Shown here: positions 9,744-19,912 of the stretch, piece after piece
How the letters are laid out: each line of letters opens with the position of its first letter
Position numbering within the stretch: the stretch's first letter is position 1
Origin: Bacteroidales bacterium
GTDB taxonomy: Bacteria; Bacteroidota; Bacteroidia; Bacteroidales; F082
DNA: 64,000 nucleotides
Assembly (NCBI GenBank): GCA_024400425.1
Contig: JAKSMV010000001.1
Location: 157,351 to 221,350, forward strand
Reading direction: 5' to 3'
The notes under the pieces: model-generated
What the model was told of the DNA's origin: nothing
What the model saw: only the letters and a program-made list of their open reading frames with translations
The model's database searches: none
Made by a program: the position numbers and the translations under genes

Positions 9744-9837
9744 AATGGTAATTTTGCGCAAAAATAGGACTTTTGGCTTTATCAACGGATTTTAGGGGAG
9801 AATATTTCGTTATTGGAGATGTGAATGAGTATTTTCT

Positions 9838-10716
9838 TCACGCATAAAGTCTATCTACGTGTGCGTTCAGGTATTTCCTGACGGCTGAGCGGGTGGAGAA
9901 GGCCGCCAAAATGATGCCCAACACGATGATGCCGACATAAATGGCAATGGAAGTGTTGAGGTCTTGGATTACTGCAAGTTCAGGGATGTGCTTGTTGAGG
10001 CTATACATGGCCAAGAAAAGCATGATGTCGGCCAAAAGTGCACCGAAGAAGCCTTGCGAGATGCCGCTGCGGATGAAAGGCCGGCGGATGTAGGAAGCCG
10101 TAGCACCGACGAGCTGCATACTGCGCACGAGGAATCGCTTTGAGTATATCGAAAGTCGTATGGTGTTGCGTATCAGCGCAATGGCAATGACCAACAGGAT
10201 GATGCTTGCAATCATCAGGCCGCCACCGATGCGCCGCACATTCTGGTTGATGACATCGACGAGCGACTTCTGGTAATACACCTCTTTAATATCGGGGTTT
10301 TCGAGTAGCTGGCTTTCGATGATGTTGAGGCTGTCGTTGTTGGCATAGGCGGCATTGAAGCGCACGTCGATGGAAGGCAGCAAGGGGTTCTCTTCGTTGC
10401 CGAGCCATTGTAGGAAGTCCTCGCCGAGGTCTTCGCTGAGCCGCTTGATGGCCTCGTCCTTGGTGATGTATTCCGCCGATTTCACAGCGGGCATGGCATC
10501 GAGTTCCTTTTGCAGGCGCAAGATGTTGGCTTCCTTCACGTTGCTGTTCATCACAATCTCGAAACCGATGTTTTCCTTGATGTAGTTCGAGAGCCTGGTG
10601 GCGTGCATCATCAACATGGCGAAGGCACCTAAAAGAAACAGCACCAGCATGATGCTGAACAGCGACATGGCGTAGGAGCCTGCAACACGGTTTCTATTTG
10701 AACTTCTTTCCGACAT
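9838..10716 (-). CDS. ftsX: Cell division ABC-type permease FtsX
   Basis: FtsX pairs with the FtsE ATPase at the septum and controls peptidoglycan hydrolases. From the ATG at 10716 the protein is about 292 residues. It has a first membrane helix (MSLFSIMLVLFLLGAFAMLMM), an extracytoplasmic domain of about 110 residues (EANILRLQKELDAMPAVKSAEYI...) and three further helices in a FtsX/MacB-like C-terminal permease domain. No ftsE is adjacent. It is the first gene of the minus-strand operon running to truB/queA. Confidence 0.93.
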   Translation of the reverse strand: MSERSSNRNRVAGSYAMSLFSIMLVLFLLGAFAMLMMHATRLSNYIKENIGFEIVMNSNVKEANILRLQKELDAMPAVKSAEYITKDEAIKRLSEDLGEDFLQWLGNEENPLLPSIDVRFNAAYANNDSLNIIESQLLENPDIKEVYYQKSLVDVINQNVRRIGGGLMIASIILLVIAIALIRNTIRLSIYSKRFLVRSMQLVGATASYIRRPFIRSGISQGFFGALLADIMLFLAMYSLNKHIPELAVIQDLNTSIAIYVGIIVLGIILAAFSTRSAVRKYLNAHVDRLYA

Positions 10717-10783
10717 TTTCCCGATTTGAGAACGCAAAAATAAACAAAATGAGTTTACCTTAATTAATAAGCCAAAAAAAGCC

Positions 10784-10791
10784 TATCTTTG
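10784..10791 (+). promoter_or_regulatory. Promoter -7 box of the T9SS repeat protein gene
   Basis: The sequence TATCTTTG matches TAnnTTTG and lies 24 nt before the start codon at 10816. No clear -33 element is visible. Confidence 0.6.
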
Positions 10792-10815
10792 CACGAATCT
10801 TAAAAACATAACACT

Positions 10816-12474
10816 ATGAAAAAGTTTGCTTTTACTTTGGTCTTGGCTCTGATTTGTCTGATTTCGGTATCACAGCAGCCTCACAAATTCTTGCAGGAAA
10901 GGATGCAACAAGGGTTGTTAATCGGGCAGATTTCAGAGTTGATGCCTAATTGGATGAATTATTCGGAAAGGTTTGATAGTCTTGTATGCAATCGTGGCGA
11001 TGAAAGACAGGTGATTTGTTATTTATATGATGACCATTCACATCTAATTGAGAACACACTTATTAACTATGTTAACAATATCCTTGAAGATGGTATGAAG
11101 AATGTTTATTCCTATGACGAAAACGGCAACTGCATTTTAGAAGCAGAGTATCGAGGATTTGATGATCAATGGATAGAAATGGAAAAAAGAGAATACACTT
11201 ACGATGCCAACGGAAATCGTTTGTCGCAGCTTGATTATTCCTACGGAGAGCCAATAAGAAAATACATTTGGACTTATAATAATGATAATCAATGTCTTAT
11301 TGAAGAACGTTGGTATTTTTATTCAACAGAATACGTTCCCGAATTCAGAATAGAAAACACATACGATGCCAATGGAAATTTAATGCTTTGTCTTCGTCAA
11401 CAGGGAGAATGGGATGGAACATGGATAAACTACAAAAAGGAAGAATATGCTTATGACATTTATAACAATTTGATTTCTGAAACGTCTTACAAGTGGTATT
11501 CTATTTCTCCGGAATGGATAGAGGAAGAAAGAATAACATATAGCTATGATGCAAACAACAATTTGATTTGTAAAATGGTTTATGGTGATGTTACTATCGA
11601 AAAGATAGAATGCTTCTACGATGAATCAAATCATCTTATCCTTTCTATTAGTACTCGATTTGGCTCTAGCAATTATTGGGAAAACCTGTTCAAATCGGAA
11701 TATGAATACGACCAAAGCGATAGTCTTGTCAATGAAGTGCATTATATAGGCAAAGGTTCCTACTATGAGCAGTCATGGCATCCCAATAGCAAAATCGAAT
11801 ATGTTAGAAATAATGGAGGCTATACTATTTGTTTGACAAATTCTCGTTCTCATTCCGTTTCCGATGATAGTTTGTATTATGAAACTCGTTACCTGTATGA
11901 TTACGACAGCTATAACCGAATGGTTTCTATGGCTTATTTACGATGGAACAGCAATGAAAACGATTTCATTTTTAATGAGAAAGAAGTGTGTGAATTTGAT
12001 GCCAATGGAAATGTCAATGAATATACTTTTTATGAATATGAGGATGGTGACTGGATAATAGATGAAAGTTTTGAAAATACCTATGATTTGACTGTAGATG
12101 CAGCGAATATATTAGGTTTATCAATGATTTATAATGAGGCTTTTTCTGGTATAGTTTTTACTGATGAAAACCATATTCAAAACAAATGGCTTTCGTGCAG
12201 ATTTACTATAGAAGATGAAGAAGAGTTATTACTAACTTTGTATTATTCTGGCTATTATGATGTTGACGAAAATGAGTCAACCTCTTTGAAAGTTTATTCT
12301 TCAGAGGGAACGCTTTCCGTTGAAAACGACAACATTACCGACATTCAGGTTTTCGACATGCTTGGCCGTCTTGTGGCGCAACAAAACCAAGTGACACAAT
12401 GCAGATTCAATTTAAAGCCTGGCGTTTATGTCGTAAAAGCGGGTAATGCTTCAGTGAAAGCTGTGGTGAAATAA
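10816..12474 (+). CDS. Secreted YD-like repeat protein with T9SS sorting domain
   Basis: A signal peptide ([21 protein letters not shown]) leads a 552-residue protein. Residues 80-420 or so consist of about ten repeats of the form YDANGN-L-(8-15)-W-(4-8)-Y, resembling YD/RHS-type beta repeats. The end ([12 protein letters not shown] ... [12 protein letters not shown] ... [11 protein letters not shown]) is a T9SS type A sorting domain. The protein is therefore probably displayed at the cell surface; its ligand is unknown. It is visibly more AT-rich than the following carboxylase gene. Only 13 bp separate the two, but shared function is not implied. Confidence 0.8.
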   Translation: MKKFAFTLVLALICLISVSQQPHKFLQERMQQGLLIGQISELMPNWMNYSERFDSLVCNRGDERQVICYLYDDHSHLIENTLINYVNNILEDGMKNVYSYDENGNCILEAEYRGFDDQWIEMEKREYTYDANGNRLSQLDYSYGEPIRKYIWTYNNDNQCLIEERWYFYSTEYVPEFRIENTYDANGNLMLCLRQQGEWDGTWINYKKEEYAYDIYNNLISETSYKWYSISPEWIEEERITYSYDANNNLICKMVYGDVTIEKIECFYDESNHLILSISTRFGSSNYWENLFKSEYEYDQSDSLVNEVHYIGKGSYYEQSWHPNSKIEYVRNNGGYTICLTNSRSHSVSDDSLYYETRYLYDYDSYNRMVSMAYLRWNSNENDFIFNEKEVCEFDANGNVNEYTFYEYEDGDWIIDESFENTYDLTVDAANILGLSMIYNEAFSGIVFTDENHIQNKWLSCRFTIEDEEELLLTLYYSGYYDVDENESTSLKVYSSEGTLSVENDNITDIQVFDMLGRLVAQQNQVTQCRFNLKPGVYVVKAGNASVKAVVK

Positions 12475-12487
12475 ATTACAAAACTAT

Positions 12488-14095
12488 ATGCAAGTACTGA
12501 AATCAAACATACAAACCAACTCTGCTGAGTTCAAGGAAAAGGAGGCTAATTTCCTGAAACTGATGGCCGATTACCGTCAGGCGATGGGCGAGGCCATGAA
12601 AGGCGGCGGCGAGGCTGCCGTGGCTAAACATAAGAAGCGCAACAAGCTTTTGGCACGCGAACGCATCGATTTGCTCATCGACCCGAACACGCCGTTTCTG
12701 GAGCTTTCGCCGATGGCGGCCTACGGAACCTACAACAACGATTTTCCGTCGGCGGGCATCATCACGGGCATTGGCATCATTCAGGGCCGCGAGGCGGTGA
12801 TTGTTGCCAACGATGCCACGGTGAAAGGCGGAACCTATATGCAATATACGGTGAAGAAACACCTTCGCGCTCAGGAAATTGCCATGGAAAACCATCTGCC
12901 TTGCGTGTATATGGTGGACAGCGGCGGTGCCTTCCTGCCCGAGCAGGACACCGTCTTCCCCGACCGCGACCATTTCGGCAGGTTTTTCTACAATCAGGCG
13001 CGCATGTCGGCCATGGGCATTCCGCAGATTGCCATCGTGATGGGCATGTGTACGGCGGGCGGTGCCTACGTTCCCGCCATGAGCGATGAGACCATCATCG
13101 TCCGCAACCAAGGCACGATTTACCTTGGCGGCCCTCCGCTGGTGAAAGCCGCCACGGGCGAAGTGGTGACGGCTGAAGAATTGGGCGGCGCCGACATGCA
13201 CACTTCCATTTCGGGTGTCGCTGACCATTTGGCCGAAAACGACGAACACGCTTTGCAGATTTGCCGCAACATTTTCAAGACTTTGGAAAAATCGCATCGG
13301 CAAAAATTGGATATGCTTCCCGTTGAGGCACCTTTATACGACCCCGAAGAGTTGTACGGCTTGGCTCCCGTCGATTTCCACAAGCTCGTTGATCCGCGCG
13401 AAATCATTGCCCGCATCGTCGATGGCAGCCGTTTCCAGGAGTTCAAGGCGCGTTATGCCACGACCATTGTGTGTGGTTTTGCGCATATCATGGGTTTTCC
13501 TGTCGGCATCATTGCGAATTTTGGCGTATTGTTCTCTGAATCAGCGTTAAAGGCGACGCATTTCATCGAGCTTTGCTGCCAGCGCAACATTCCTTTGGTG
13601 TTTTTGCAGAACATCACAGGATTTATGGTCGGCAAGCAGTATGAGCAAGGCGGCATTGCCAAGGACGGCGCCAAGATGGTTCATGCCGTTTCAAACGCCA
13701 ATGTGCCGAAGTTCACGGTCATTTTCGGTGGCTCATTCGGTGCCGGCAACTACGGCATGGCTGGCCGTGCTTACAGTCCAAGATTGCTTTTCATGTGGCC
13801 TAATGCCAAGATTTCGGTGATGGGCGGCGAACAGGCAGCCAATGTGCTGGCCACCGTGAAAGAAGACCAATACAAATACAAAGGACTGGATGTCCCGACT
13901 GATGAAATTGCCAAGTTGAAACGTGATATTCTGGCCAAATACGATTACGAAGGCTCGGCCTATTACAGCACGGCACGCCTTTGGGATGATGGCATCATCG
14001 ACCCGGTTGACACGCGCAATGTGCTGGCTTTGGGCATTGCCGCATCGTTGAACAAGCCTTTCCCGATGCAGCAGTTTGGCGTGTTTAGGATGTAA
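12488..14095 (+). CDS. Acyl-CoA carboxylase beta subunit (carboxyltransferase)
   Basis: The 535-residue protein is the carboxyltransferase half of a biotin-dependent acyl-CoA carboxylase. Both crotonase-like halves are present: the N half with [22 protein letters not shown] and [16 protein letters not shown], the C half with [11 protein letters not shown] and [20 protein letters not shown]. These segments are closest to methylcrotonoyl-CoA carboxylase beta subunits, with propionyl-CoA carboxylase as the main alternative. No biotin carboxylase or biotin carrier gene is nearby, so the partner must be encoded elsewhere. Confidence 0.9.
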   Translation: MQVLKSNIQTNSAEFKEKEANFLKLMADYRQAMGEAMKGGGEAAVAKHKKRNKLLARERIDLLIDPNTPFLELSPMAAYGTYNNDFPSAGIITGIGIIQGREAVIVANDATVKGGTYMQYTVKKHLRAQEIAMENHLPCVYMVDSGGAFLPEQDTVFPDRDHFGRFFYNQARMSAMGIPQIAIVMGMCTAGGAYVPAMSDETIIVRNQGTIYLGGPPLVKAATGEVVTAEELGGADMHTSISGVADHLAENDEHALQICRNIFKTLEKSHRQKLDMLPVEAPLYDPEELYGLAPVDFHKLVDPREIIARIVDGSRFQEFKARYATTIVCGFAHIMGFPVGIIANFGVLFSESALKATHFIELCCQRNIPLVFLQNITGFMVGKQYEQGGIAKDGAKMVHAVSNANVPKFTVIFGGSFGAGNYGMAGRAYSPRLLFMWPNAKISVMGGEQAANVLATVKEDQYKYKGLDVPTDEIAKLKRDILAKYDYEGSAYYSTARLWDDGIIDPVDTRNVLALGIAASLNKPFPMQQFGVFRM

Positions 14096-14147
14096 GAAAA
14101 TTGAGGTTTTGTTCAGCAAAAACCAATAATATGCTTTAATAAAAGCC

Positions 14148-14266
14148 TATATTTCGCCAAAATGAGCATAAAAAGTAGTGTTTTGGCGAAATATACATAT
14201 ATATTCTGCCAAAATGCGTAAAAAAATAAAGTTTTGGCAAAATATAGTGCTATATCTCGCCAAAAC
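14148..14266. repeat. About 52-bp tandem repeat with internal inverted repeats
   Basis: The arm TATATTTCGCCAAAA (14148) and its inverse TTTTGGCGAAATATA (14181) recur with small changes at 14200, 14232 and 14251. This gives about 2.3 copies of a 51-52 bp unit, each able to form a hairpin. It lies between two convergent genes and may work as a bidirectional terminator. It fills most of the 14096-14284 gap. Confidence 0.8.
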
Positions 14267-14284
14267 TTATTGCGATTTTAGGGG

Positions 14285-16084
14285 TCAATCATCATCACAA
14301 TCGATGGTGCGGGCAATCTTCTCGATGTTCAGGCTGCGGGCCGAAGCATCGATGATGTCTTTGTAGATGCCGCCTTTCTTGTAGACTTCGTCTGGGTCGC
14401 CCGATTGCTCGACGCGGCCGTCTTTCAAGGCGTAGATGATGTCGGCATCAATGATTTGCGAGATGCTGTGCGAAATGATGATGACGGTGCGGTTCTGCTT
14501 GATGGCATCGATGCTGTTCTTGATTTGTTCGGTCGAGATGGCATCGAGTGAAGCGGTAGGTTCATCCAGGAAAATGATAGGCGGATTCTTGAGGAACATA
14601 CGCGCAATGGCGATGCGTTGCTGCTGACCGCCCGAGAGTTGGTCGGCCTTGCTCTCAAACTGCTTCGGCAACGCCATGATTTGGTCGTAGATATAGGCTT
14701 TCTTGGCGGCTTCAATCACATCTTCGTGCGTGGCTTTCGGGTTGCCGTAAAGAATGTTTTCCTCGATGGAACCATCAAAAATGTGATTCTTCTGCAACAC
14801 CAATCCGATGTTTTCGCGGAGGAAATGCGTGTCGTAATCCTTCAAGTCAACGCCGTCGAGCTGGATGCTGCCGCAATCAGGTTCGTAGAACTTATCCAGC
14901 AGATTGACGATGGTACTCTTGCCCGCACCCGACAGACCCACGAAAGCGGTAATCTTGCCCGGGCGAATGTCCATATTGATGTTATGCAAGGCCTTGGTGC
15001 CATTCGGATAGGTGAAATCGACACCCGAAATGGTGAAGTTGCCATGAATCTTTTCGGTTTTGTAATTGCCGCTCGGTTCAACATCGGTATCGGAATGAAG
15101 GATGCTGAAGAAGCCTTCGGCATAAATCAAGGCGTCGTTCATGTCGTCGAAAATGCGCTGCAACTGGGTGATAGGCGCCACCACATTGCTGAACAGCATG
15201 ACGTGATACATGATTTTACCGATGGTCATGCCCGGATAGCCTTTCAGCACGAGATAAGCCGTGAGGATGATGACCAAAACCGTGCCCACCTGCTTCACGA
15301 AACTCTTTACGCCATTATAGTAGAAACTCACCTTGCGGGTGTTCATCTGGTTTTGGGTGACGTTATTCTGAATGTTCAGTTGCTTTTCGGCTTCAATCTG
15401 TTCGCGGTTGAACGACTTGATGACATTGATGGATTCGATGATGTTCATGATGCCGTGGCTCTTGGTTTCGAGCATGGAGCGCATCTCGCGGCGCCAGCCT
15501 TTCAAGCGTTTCGCCTGGCGGAAGGTGATGAAGAAATAAATCGGCACAATGCCCAAAGCCACCAAACCGACATACACGTTGGCGGCAAACATCAGTATCA
15601 AGGCGAGCAAGGCACTGGTGAACAGCGGCAGCAAGTCGATGAAGAAATTCTGCACCGTGCGCGAAAGGCTGCTCACGCCTTGGTCGATACGGGTCTGGAG
15701 CTTGCCGGTGCCGTTGTCCGTTTCGGAGAAGAAAGCCATGCGGAAAGTCAGCACTTTTTCGATGACGCTTTGCGCAAGGTCGCGCGAGACGAAAATCCTC
15801 ATGCGCTCGCCGAAATAGTTCTGCAAGAAAGTGATGACGGCGGAAAGGATTTCCTTGCCCAGCAGCACACAAGCGATGGTGACGACAATCTTGTAGGCGG
15901 CAGGACCCCAAGGCGTGTTCGCGTTGACCATTCCGTCAACCTCATCGACGGTCCAATCCAGAACGATAGCATTGACCTGAGCCATCAAGGAGCCGATGAG
16001 TGTAAGAATTAAAGTAATGAAAACCAACCATTTGTATGGTTTTACAAAAGGCTTGATGTTTTTGAAAAGTTGCCAGATGTTCAT
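14285..16084 (-). CDS. ABC exporter, fused membrane and ATPase domains
   Basis: The 599-residue protein has six membrane helices in the first 310 residues or so, then an ATPase domain. The ATPase has Walker A GLSGAGKST, signature LSGGQQQR, Walker B IIFLDEPTASLD and a switch histidine (IIISHS). This is the MsbA/ABCB half-transporter layout, probably a homodimer exporting lipid, peptide or drug. Nothing in the sequence fixes the substrate. It lies 14 bp downstream of the U32 peptidase gene on the same strand. Confidence 0.9.
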   Translation of the reverse strand: MNIWQLFKNIKPFVKPYKWLVFITLILTLIGSLMAQVNAIVLDWTVDEVDGMVNANTPWGPAAYKIVVTIACVLLGKEILSAVITFLQNYFGERMRIFVSRDLAQSVIEKVLTFRMAFFSETDNGTGKLQTRIDQGVSSLSRTVQNFFIDLLPLFTSALLALILMFAANVYVGLVALGIVPIYFFITFRQAKRLKGWRREMRSMLETKSHGIMNIIESINVIKSFNREQIEAEKQLNIQNNVTQNQMNTRKVSFYYNGVKSFVKQVGTVLVIILTAYLVLKGYPGMTIGKIMYHVMLFSNVVAPITQLQRIFDDMNDALIYAEGFFSILHSDTDVEPSGNYKTEKIHGNFTISGVDFTYPNGTKALHNINMDIRPGKITAFVGLSGAGKSTIVNLLDKFYEPDCGSIQLDGVDLKDYDTHFLRENIGLVLQKNHIFDGSIEENILYGNPKATHEDVIEAAKKAYIYDQIMALPKQFESKADQLSGGQQQRIAIARMFLKNPPIIFLDEPTASLDAISTEQIKNSIDAIKQNRTVIIISHSISQIIDADIIYALKDGRVEQSGDPDEVYKKGGIYKDIIDASARSLNIEKIARTIDCDDD

Positions 16085-16098
16085 GGTATGATGTTAAT

Positions 16099-17976
16099 TT
16101 AAACTGCAAAAATATTCATTTGGCAATTACGGCAATCAAATTCGAGGCGGAATGTTCCCTTTTCGTTCGAGAGGATGAGCGGTGTGGCTTTTTTGCCTGT
16201 CTCCTTGCTGCACATTCCGTTGGCGTAGCGGATGCAGTGTTTGGTTGTCATCACTTTGATGCCGGACTGCTTGGAATACGATTTTTCCAATCCGTCCTCG
16301 ATTTCGTTTACGCCGTGCTGACGGTAAAATTCAGCGGCCAAGGCATTGGTCACATTGCCCAAATAGGATAATTCCGTTTCGGGATAATTTGTAGAGACGT
16401 GCCATGGCGCGTCTCTATGGGGACGGTTATTTTTATGGTTTTCAACCAAATGATTCATCAGTTTTTCAACCAGATTGCGTTTCATTTCGCCGATGACCGA
16501 GGCAGGGATCAGGTAAGGTTGCGCAAAATCCAGTTTCAAATCGACAGGATTGAAAATGGTGTCGCCCCATTGCAAGGCCTTCTTACGGATGTTTTCGGTG
16601 GCCTTTTCGGGGTTGTTGGCGATGATTTTTTCATATTCGGCGGTTGTAGAGACGCGCGGCGCGTCTTCTTCGCCCGTTTGTTTTGAGACGTGCCATGGCG
16701 CGTCTCTACCATCGTCTATCGATGCGATAAATCCGTATCCCTTTTCATTTTCTTCAAGGGACAATTGTATGTCAATCTTGCGGTTGCCATTCGATGCATC
16801 CACTAGTTTCTGCCATTCGATATCGAGATTGCGGTAAATTTTCGTGCCGCGTGTGGCGCCATGCGGACGGTTGCTCGAAATGGTTTTTCCGTTGACCACA
16901 TCGGCGCGGAGGCCTTTCAGTTCGCCGTTTTCATCGAGGAAGCAGAAACCATCGCCATTGTGAAGAACCTTGTCGGTACGCAGTTCCATACGGACTGAAT
17001 TACACCAAGTTACCTCACCGACATATTCACCCATCGATTTCGGGGTGAACGGCGAATCGATGCCTTTCTTGCGGCCTTCGATGAAATAATCGGTGAAGCC
17101 GCGCGAAAACGATTTCTCCGGATTGACCTCGAAACCGATACTGCAATGGCCTCTTGAGGCTTGCTGCAAATCGGTTCTCCGGCTGATGATTTCGTCCAAT
17201 TTCTTGCGATAGTAGGCCGTCACATTCTTCACATAATCGGCTTCCTTCAGTCGGCCTTCGATTTTGAAACTGGTGATGCCGGCATCAATCAATTGTTCGA
17301 GGTGGGCACTGTTGTTCAGGTCTTTAAGTGACAGTAAATGACGGCTTTCTATCAAGGTCTTGCCGTTTTCATCAAGCAGGTTCCAAGGCAGACGGCATGG
17401 CTGTGCGCAGGCACCACGGTTGGCGCTGCGGTTGCCCAAATAATGGCTCAGGTAGCATTGCCCGCTCTGGCAGACGCACAACGAACCATGCACGAAAAAT
17501 TCCAATGGAACACTTGTGTTGGCACGGATTTCCTTGATTTGCTCAAGCGAAAGTTCGCGGCCTAAAACGACTTGCGAAAAACCGACTTTCTCCAAAAACT
17601 GCACTTTCTCCAAACTCAGGTTGTTGCATTGCGTGCTGGCATGAAGTGGAATGGGTGGCAAATCCATCATGAGCAGCGACATATCCTGCACAATCATGGC
17701 ATCGACGCCAGCGTTCCAGCAGTCGTAAACGATTTTGCGGGCGCGTTCCAATTCGTTGTCGCGGAGCAAGGTGTTGAGCGTCACATAAACCTTCGCATCA
17801 TACAGCGCGGCATGACGGCACAATTTTTCAATGTCTTCAATGGAATTGGAGACTTTTTCGCGTGCGCCGAAATCGGGGCCGCCAATATAAACCGCATCGG
17901 CACCATGGTTGATGGCGGCCATGCCCACTTCGCAATCCTTGGCAGGGGAGAGGAGTTCAATCTTTGTCGTATTCAT
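16099..17976 (-). CDS. Peptidase U32 family protein with palindromic-element inserts
   Basis: The first 310 residues or so form the U32 domain (LLSPAKDCEVGMAAINHGADAVYIGG, FVHGSLCVCQSGQC, GNRSANRGACAQPCR with its cysteines). Members include TrhP and RlhA, which support RNA hydroxylation, and older annotations as collagenase-like proteases. The C-terminal half contains three in-frame copies of the CCATGG palindrome, read as RDAPWHVSK, DAPRVST (one residue shorter) and RDAPWHVST. They fall in regions rich in polar residues, presumably loops. A TACTTTTG box lies only 4 bp before the start codon, so the mRNA may be nearly leaderless. Confidence 0.9.
   Translation of the reverse strand: MNTTKIELLSPAKDCEVGMAAINHGADAVYIGGPDFGAREKVSNSIEDIEKLCRHAALYDAKVYVTLNTLLRDNELERARKIVYDCWNAGVDAMIVQDMSLLMMDLPPIPLHASTQCNNLSLEKVQFLEKVGFSQVVLGRELSLEQIKEIRANTSVPLEFFVHGSLCVCQSGQCYLSHYLGNRSANRGACAQPCRLPWNLLDENGKTLIESRHLLSLKDLNNSAHLEQLIDAGITSFKIEGRLKEADYVKNVTAYYRKKLDEIISRRTDLQQASRGHCSIGFEVNPEKSFSRGFTDYFIEGRKKGIDSPFTPKSMGEYVGEVTWCNSVRMELRTDKVLHNGDGFCFLDENGELKGLRADVVNGKTISSNRPHGATRGTKIYRNLDIEWQKLVDASNGNRKIDIQLSLEENEKGYGFIASIDDGRDAPWHVSKQTGEEDAPRVSTTAEYEKIIANNPEKATENIRKKALQWGDTIFNPVDLKLDFAQPYLIPASVIGEMKRNLVEKLMNHLVENHKNNRPHRDAPWHVSTNYPETELSYLGNVTNALAAEFYRQHGVNEIEDGLEKSYSKQSGIKVMTTKHCIRYANGMCSKETGKKATPLILSNEKGTFRLEFDCRNCQMNIFAV
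16391..16417 (+). repeat. CCATGG-centred palindromic element, copy 5, inside a CDS
   Basis: This copy is read in frame on the minus strand as RDAPWHVST, at about residue 523 of the U32 protein. Confidence 0.85.
16645..16667. repeat. CCATGG-centred palindromic element, copy 6, with 3-bp deletion
   Basis: The central CAT is missing, so GAGACGCGC joins GGCGCGTC directly. The change keeps the reading frame and shortens the encoded insert to DAPRVST. Confidence 0.75.
16685..16709 (+). repeat. CCATGG-centred palindromic element, copy 7, inside a CDS
   Basis: This copy is read as RDAPWHVSK at about residue 424 of the U32 protein, only 20 bp from copy 6. Confidence 0.85.
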
Positions 17977-18071
17977 GTTGCAAAAGTACGATTTTTATCG
18001 ACCGCTTTCCCCATCAAGACCAACACTTTTCAAGAATAGAAAATAGAATGTATGTGTGTCGAAAAATACAC

Positions 18072-18079
18072 TATTTTTG
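18072..18079 (+). promoter_or_regulatory. Promoter -7 box of the O-acetylation operon
   Basis: TATTTTTG matches TAnnTTTG and lies 20 nt upstream of the ATG at 18100. It rules out the longer frame starting at 18052, which would begin upstream of the promoter. Confidence 0.65.
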
Positions 18080-18099
18080 CATTTTATTATCTAATTCTA

Positions 18100-19884
18100 A
18101 TGGGTAAATGGCCAAAATATGATGTGTTGCTATTCAGCGTTTTGCTGGTGCTGTTGTTCCTGCCAATGGTAGTGGAACACACTGGCATCATCAAATTGGA
18201 GCCTTTGCATGGAGTCACCAAAAATCAAGGGGAAGAGATGCCTCAACTGACTTTTGAGGGTTATGTCTCTGGCGATTTCCCTAAAGAGCTTGAATCTTAT
18301 TTGAGTTGTCACTTTGGCTTCCGCGAATTTGTCATTAGGATATACAACCAATATCTTTGGGATTTTTATAAAAAGACTTATGCCAATGATATTGTCGTTG
18401 GGAAAGACAACTGGCTTTATGTCCCGCTGAGCGTTAGCGATTATTTTGGCAAGGAAATGCCGAAGTGGTATTCCTCGGCGGATGAAGCTCGTGCAGCTTT
18501 CGACAAGGAGGCAAGGTACATCAGCTGGGTGCACGACATCCTGAAGGAAAACGGCGTTGATTTTCTGTTGGCACTCGCTCCTGAAAAGTCTCACTTATAT
18601 CCGGAACATTTACCCGATGGTGAGTTTGACACCGCCACTTTCAATGCTTGCCATTACTTTACGGAAAGGTTTGATGAAATGGGATTCCCTTATGTCGAAA
18701 TGACCAAATGGTTTCAAGAAATCAAGGATACCATAGATTATCAATTGATTCCGCAGACGGGCGGGCATTGGAATTTTTCATCAGTGTATGCTGCCGATTC
18801 TCTTTTCCGGTTCATGGGCGCTCTGAAAGGTGTGGATTTGCCTGAAATAAGAATCGGCGAATTGCATGAAAGTGGCAAGTATTCGATGCTTGCAGACCGT
18901 GATTTGGAGAATCTTTTGAACTTGCAGCGTAAGTTCCGGTCAGTTCCTTTTGCCAAAGAAGCCGATGTCGCAGTTGAAGTAAATGAAGAAAGTGTAAAGA
19001 CCAAGGTCTTGTTTGTTGGCAATTCTTTCTTCTGGAGGATTGCTAATTATGTCCCGCTTAGAGAGATGTTCGACGATGTGGAGTTTTGGTATTATAATTC
19101 GACGGCTTACTATGGCGAGGGCTTTAAGGAGACGTGTAAGGTGGGCAATTTGAGGCTGTTGGAGAAACTGCTTGATTTCGATTATGTGGTGTGGATAACG
19201 ACTGGAAACCAGCTGAATAAAGGATCGTTAGGCTTTGCCAAAAATGCTGTCTTGGCTTTGTGTGTCGATGACAGCTTGATGCAAGCCAACGTGATGCGTG
19301 TCGCCGATTCGTTGAGAAACGATTCTGTGGTCCAATCTGAGTTGGCGATGGATTCTCTAAGAGACCGTGAAATGCTTTTGACGGAAAAAGCCCGTAACGT
19401 GATAAAGCAAGATCCGAGTATGATACGTGAGCTTTCGGGCGAAAGTTTGCCGAGCATTCGTAATCGTGAAATACCTTATGCGAAGGTGATTAAGGACATC
19501 CGCAAAGATAGCGTTTGGATGGCCGCTTTGGCTGCCCAGGGCTTTCTGCGCACGGCGAATTTGAATTTGATGCTCCATGCCGAGACCGACCGTGTCTGGC
19601 AAGGCAAACCCTTGTATAGGGATCAGCTGGAGGAAATACAGTTCTCGTATTTCTGTCAGGGTATGATTGATTCTTGCATGGAGGACATGCGTAAGAAACC
19701 TAAAACGATGGTGCTAGTTAGCGAAGACGCAAAGAAAAATAACAAACTGTTGGGGGAGGCATTGAGAGATGATGCCATTTGGCTCATCCGCCAGAAATAT
19801 AAGTTGGACTCTTGCCGCTTGATTGACAATCCGGATGCGGTTATTGACATTAACCCCATGAAACAATCGCAGCAGAACAATTAG
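18100..19884 (+). CDS. AlgJ/AlgX-like SGNH acetyltransferase-associated protein 1
   Basis: The 594-residue protein has one N-terminal membrane anchor (YDVLLFSVLLVLLFLPMVV) and a periplasmic SGNH-like domain. Conserved family blocks are PQLTFEGYVSG, FGFREFVIR, NQYLWDFY and GKDNWLY. A GHW near residue 222 and a GNS near 307 correspond to the His and Ser of the AlgX/AlgJ triad; the usual Asp two residues before the His is Gly. It should act with the adjacent MBOAT on surface-glycan acetylation. The C-terminal third holds divergent copies of a helical W...A...E...DA-W motif shared with neighbouring proteins. It is first gene of the five-gene operon. Confidence 0.8.
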   Translation: MGKWPKYDVLLFSVLLVLLFLPMVVEHTGIIKLEPLHGVTKNQGEEMPQLTFEGYVSGDFPKELESYLSCHFGFREFVIRIYNQYLWDFYKKTYANDIVVGKDNWLYVPLSVSDYFGKEMPKWYSSADEARAAFDKEARYISWVHDILKENGVDFLLALAPEKSHLYPEHLPDGEFDTATFNACHYFTERFDEMGFPYVEMTKWFQEIKDTIDYQLIPQTGGHWNFSSVYAADSLFRFMGALKGVDLPEIRIGELHESGKYSMLADRDLENLLNLQRKFRSVPFAKEADVAVEVNEESVKTKVLFVGNSFFWRIANYVPLREMFDDVEFWYYNSTAYYGEGFKETCKVGNLRLLEKLLDFDYVVWITTGNQLNKGSLGFAKNAVLALCVDDSLMQANVMRVADSLRNDSVVQSELAMDSLRDREMLLTEKARNVIKQDPSMIRELSGESLPSIRNREIPYAKVIKDIRKDSVWMAALAAQGFLRTANLNLMLHAETDRVWQGKPLYRDQLEEIQFSYFCQGMIDSCMEDMRKKPKTMVLVSEDAKKNNKLLGEALRDDAIWLIRQKYKLDSCRLIDNPDAVIDINPMKQSQQNN

Positions 19885-19912
19885 TAGAAATAATATTAAA
19901 CTTCATAAAGTA

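Noticed and set aside
14618..16012. 464-codon ORF opposite the ABC exporter
   Set aside because: It is the antisense shadow of the exporter, with no domain of its own.
18052..18099. Upstream in-frame ATG for SGNH gene 1
   Set aside because: It lies upstream of the TATTTTTG promoter box, so the transcript would not contain it.
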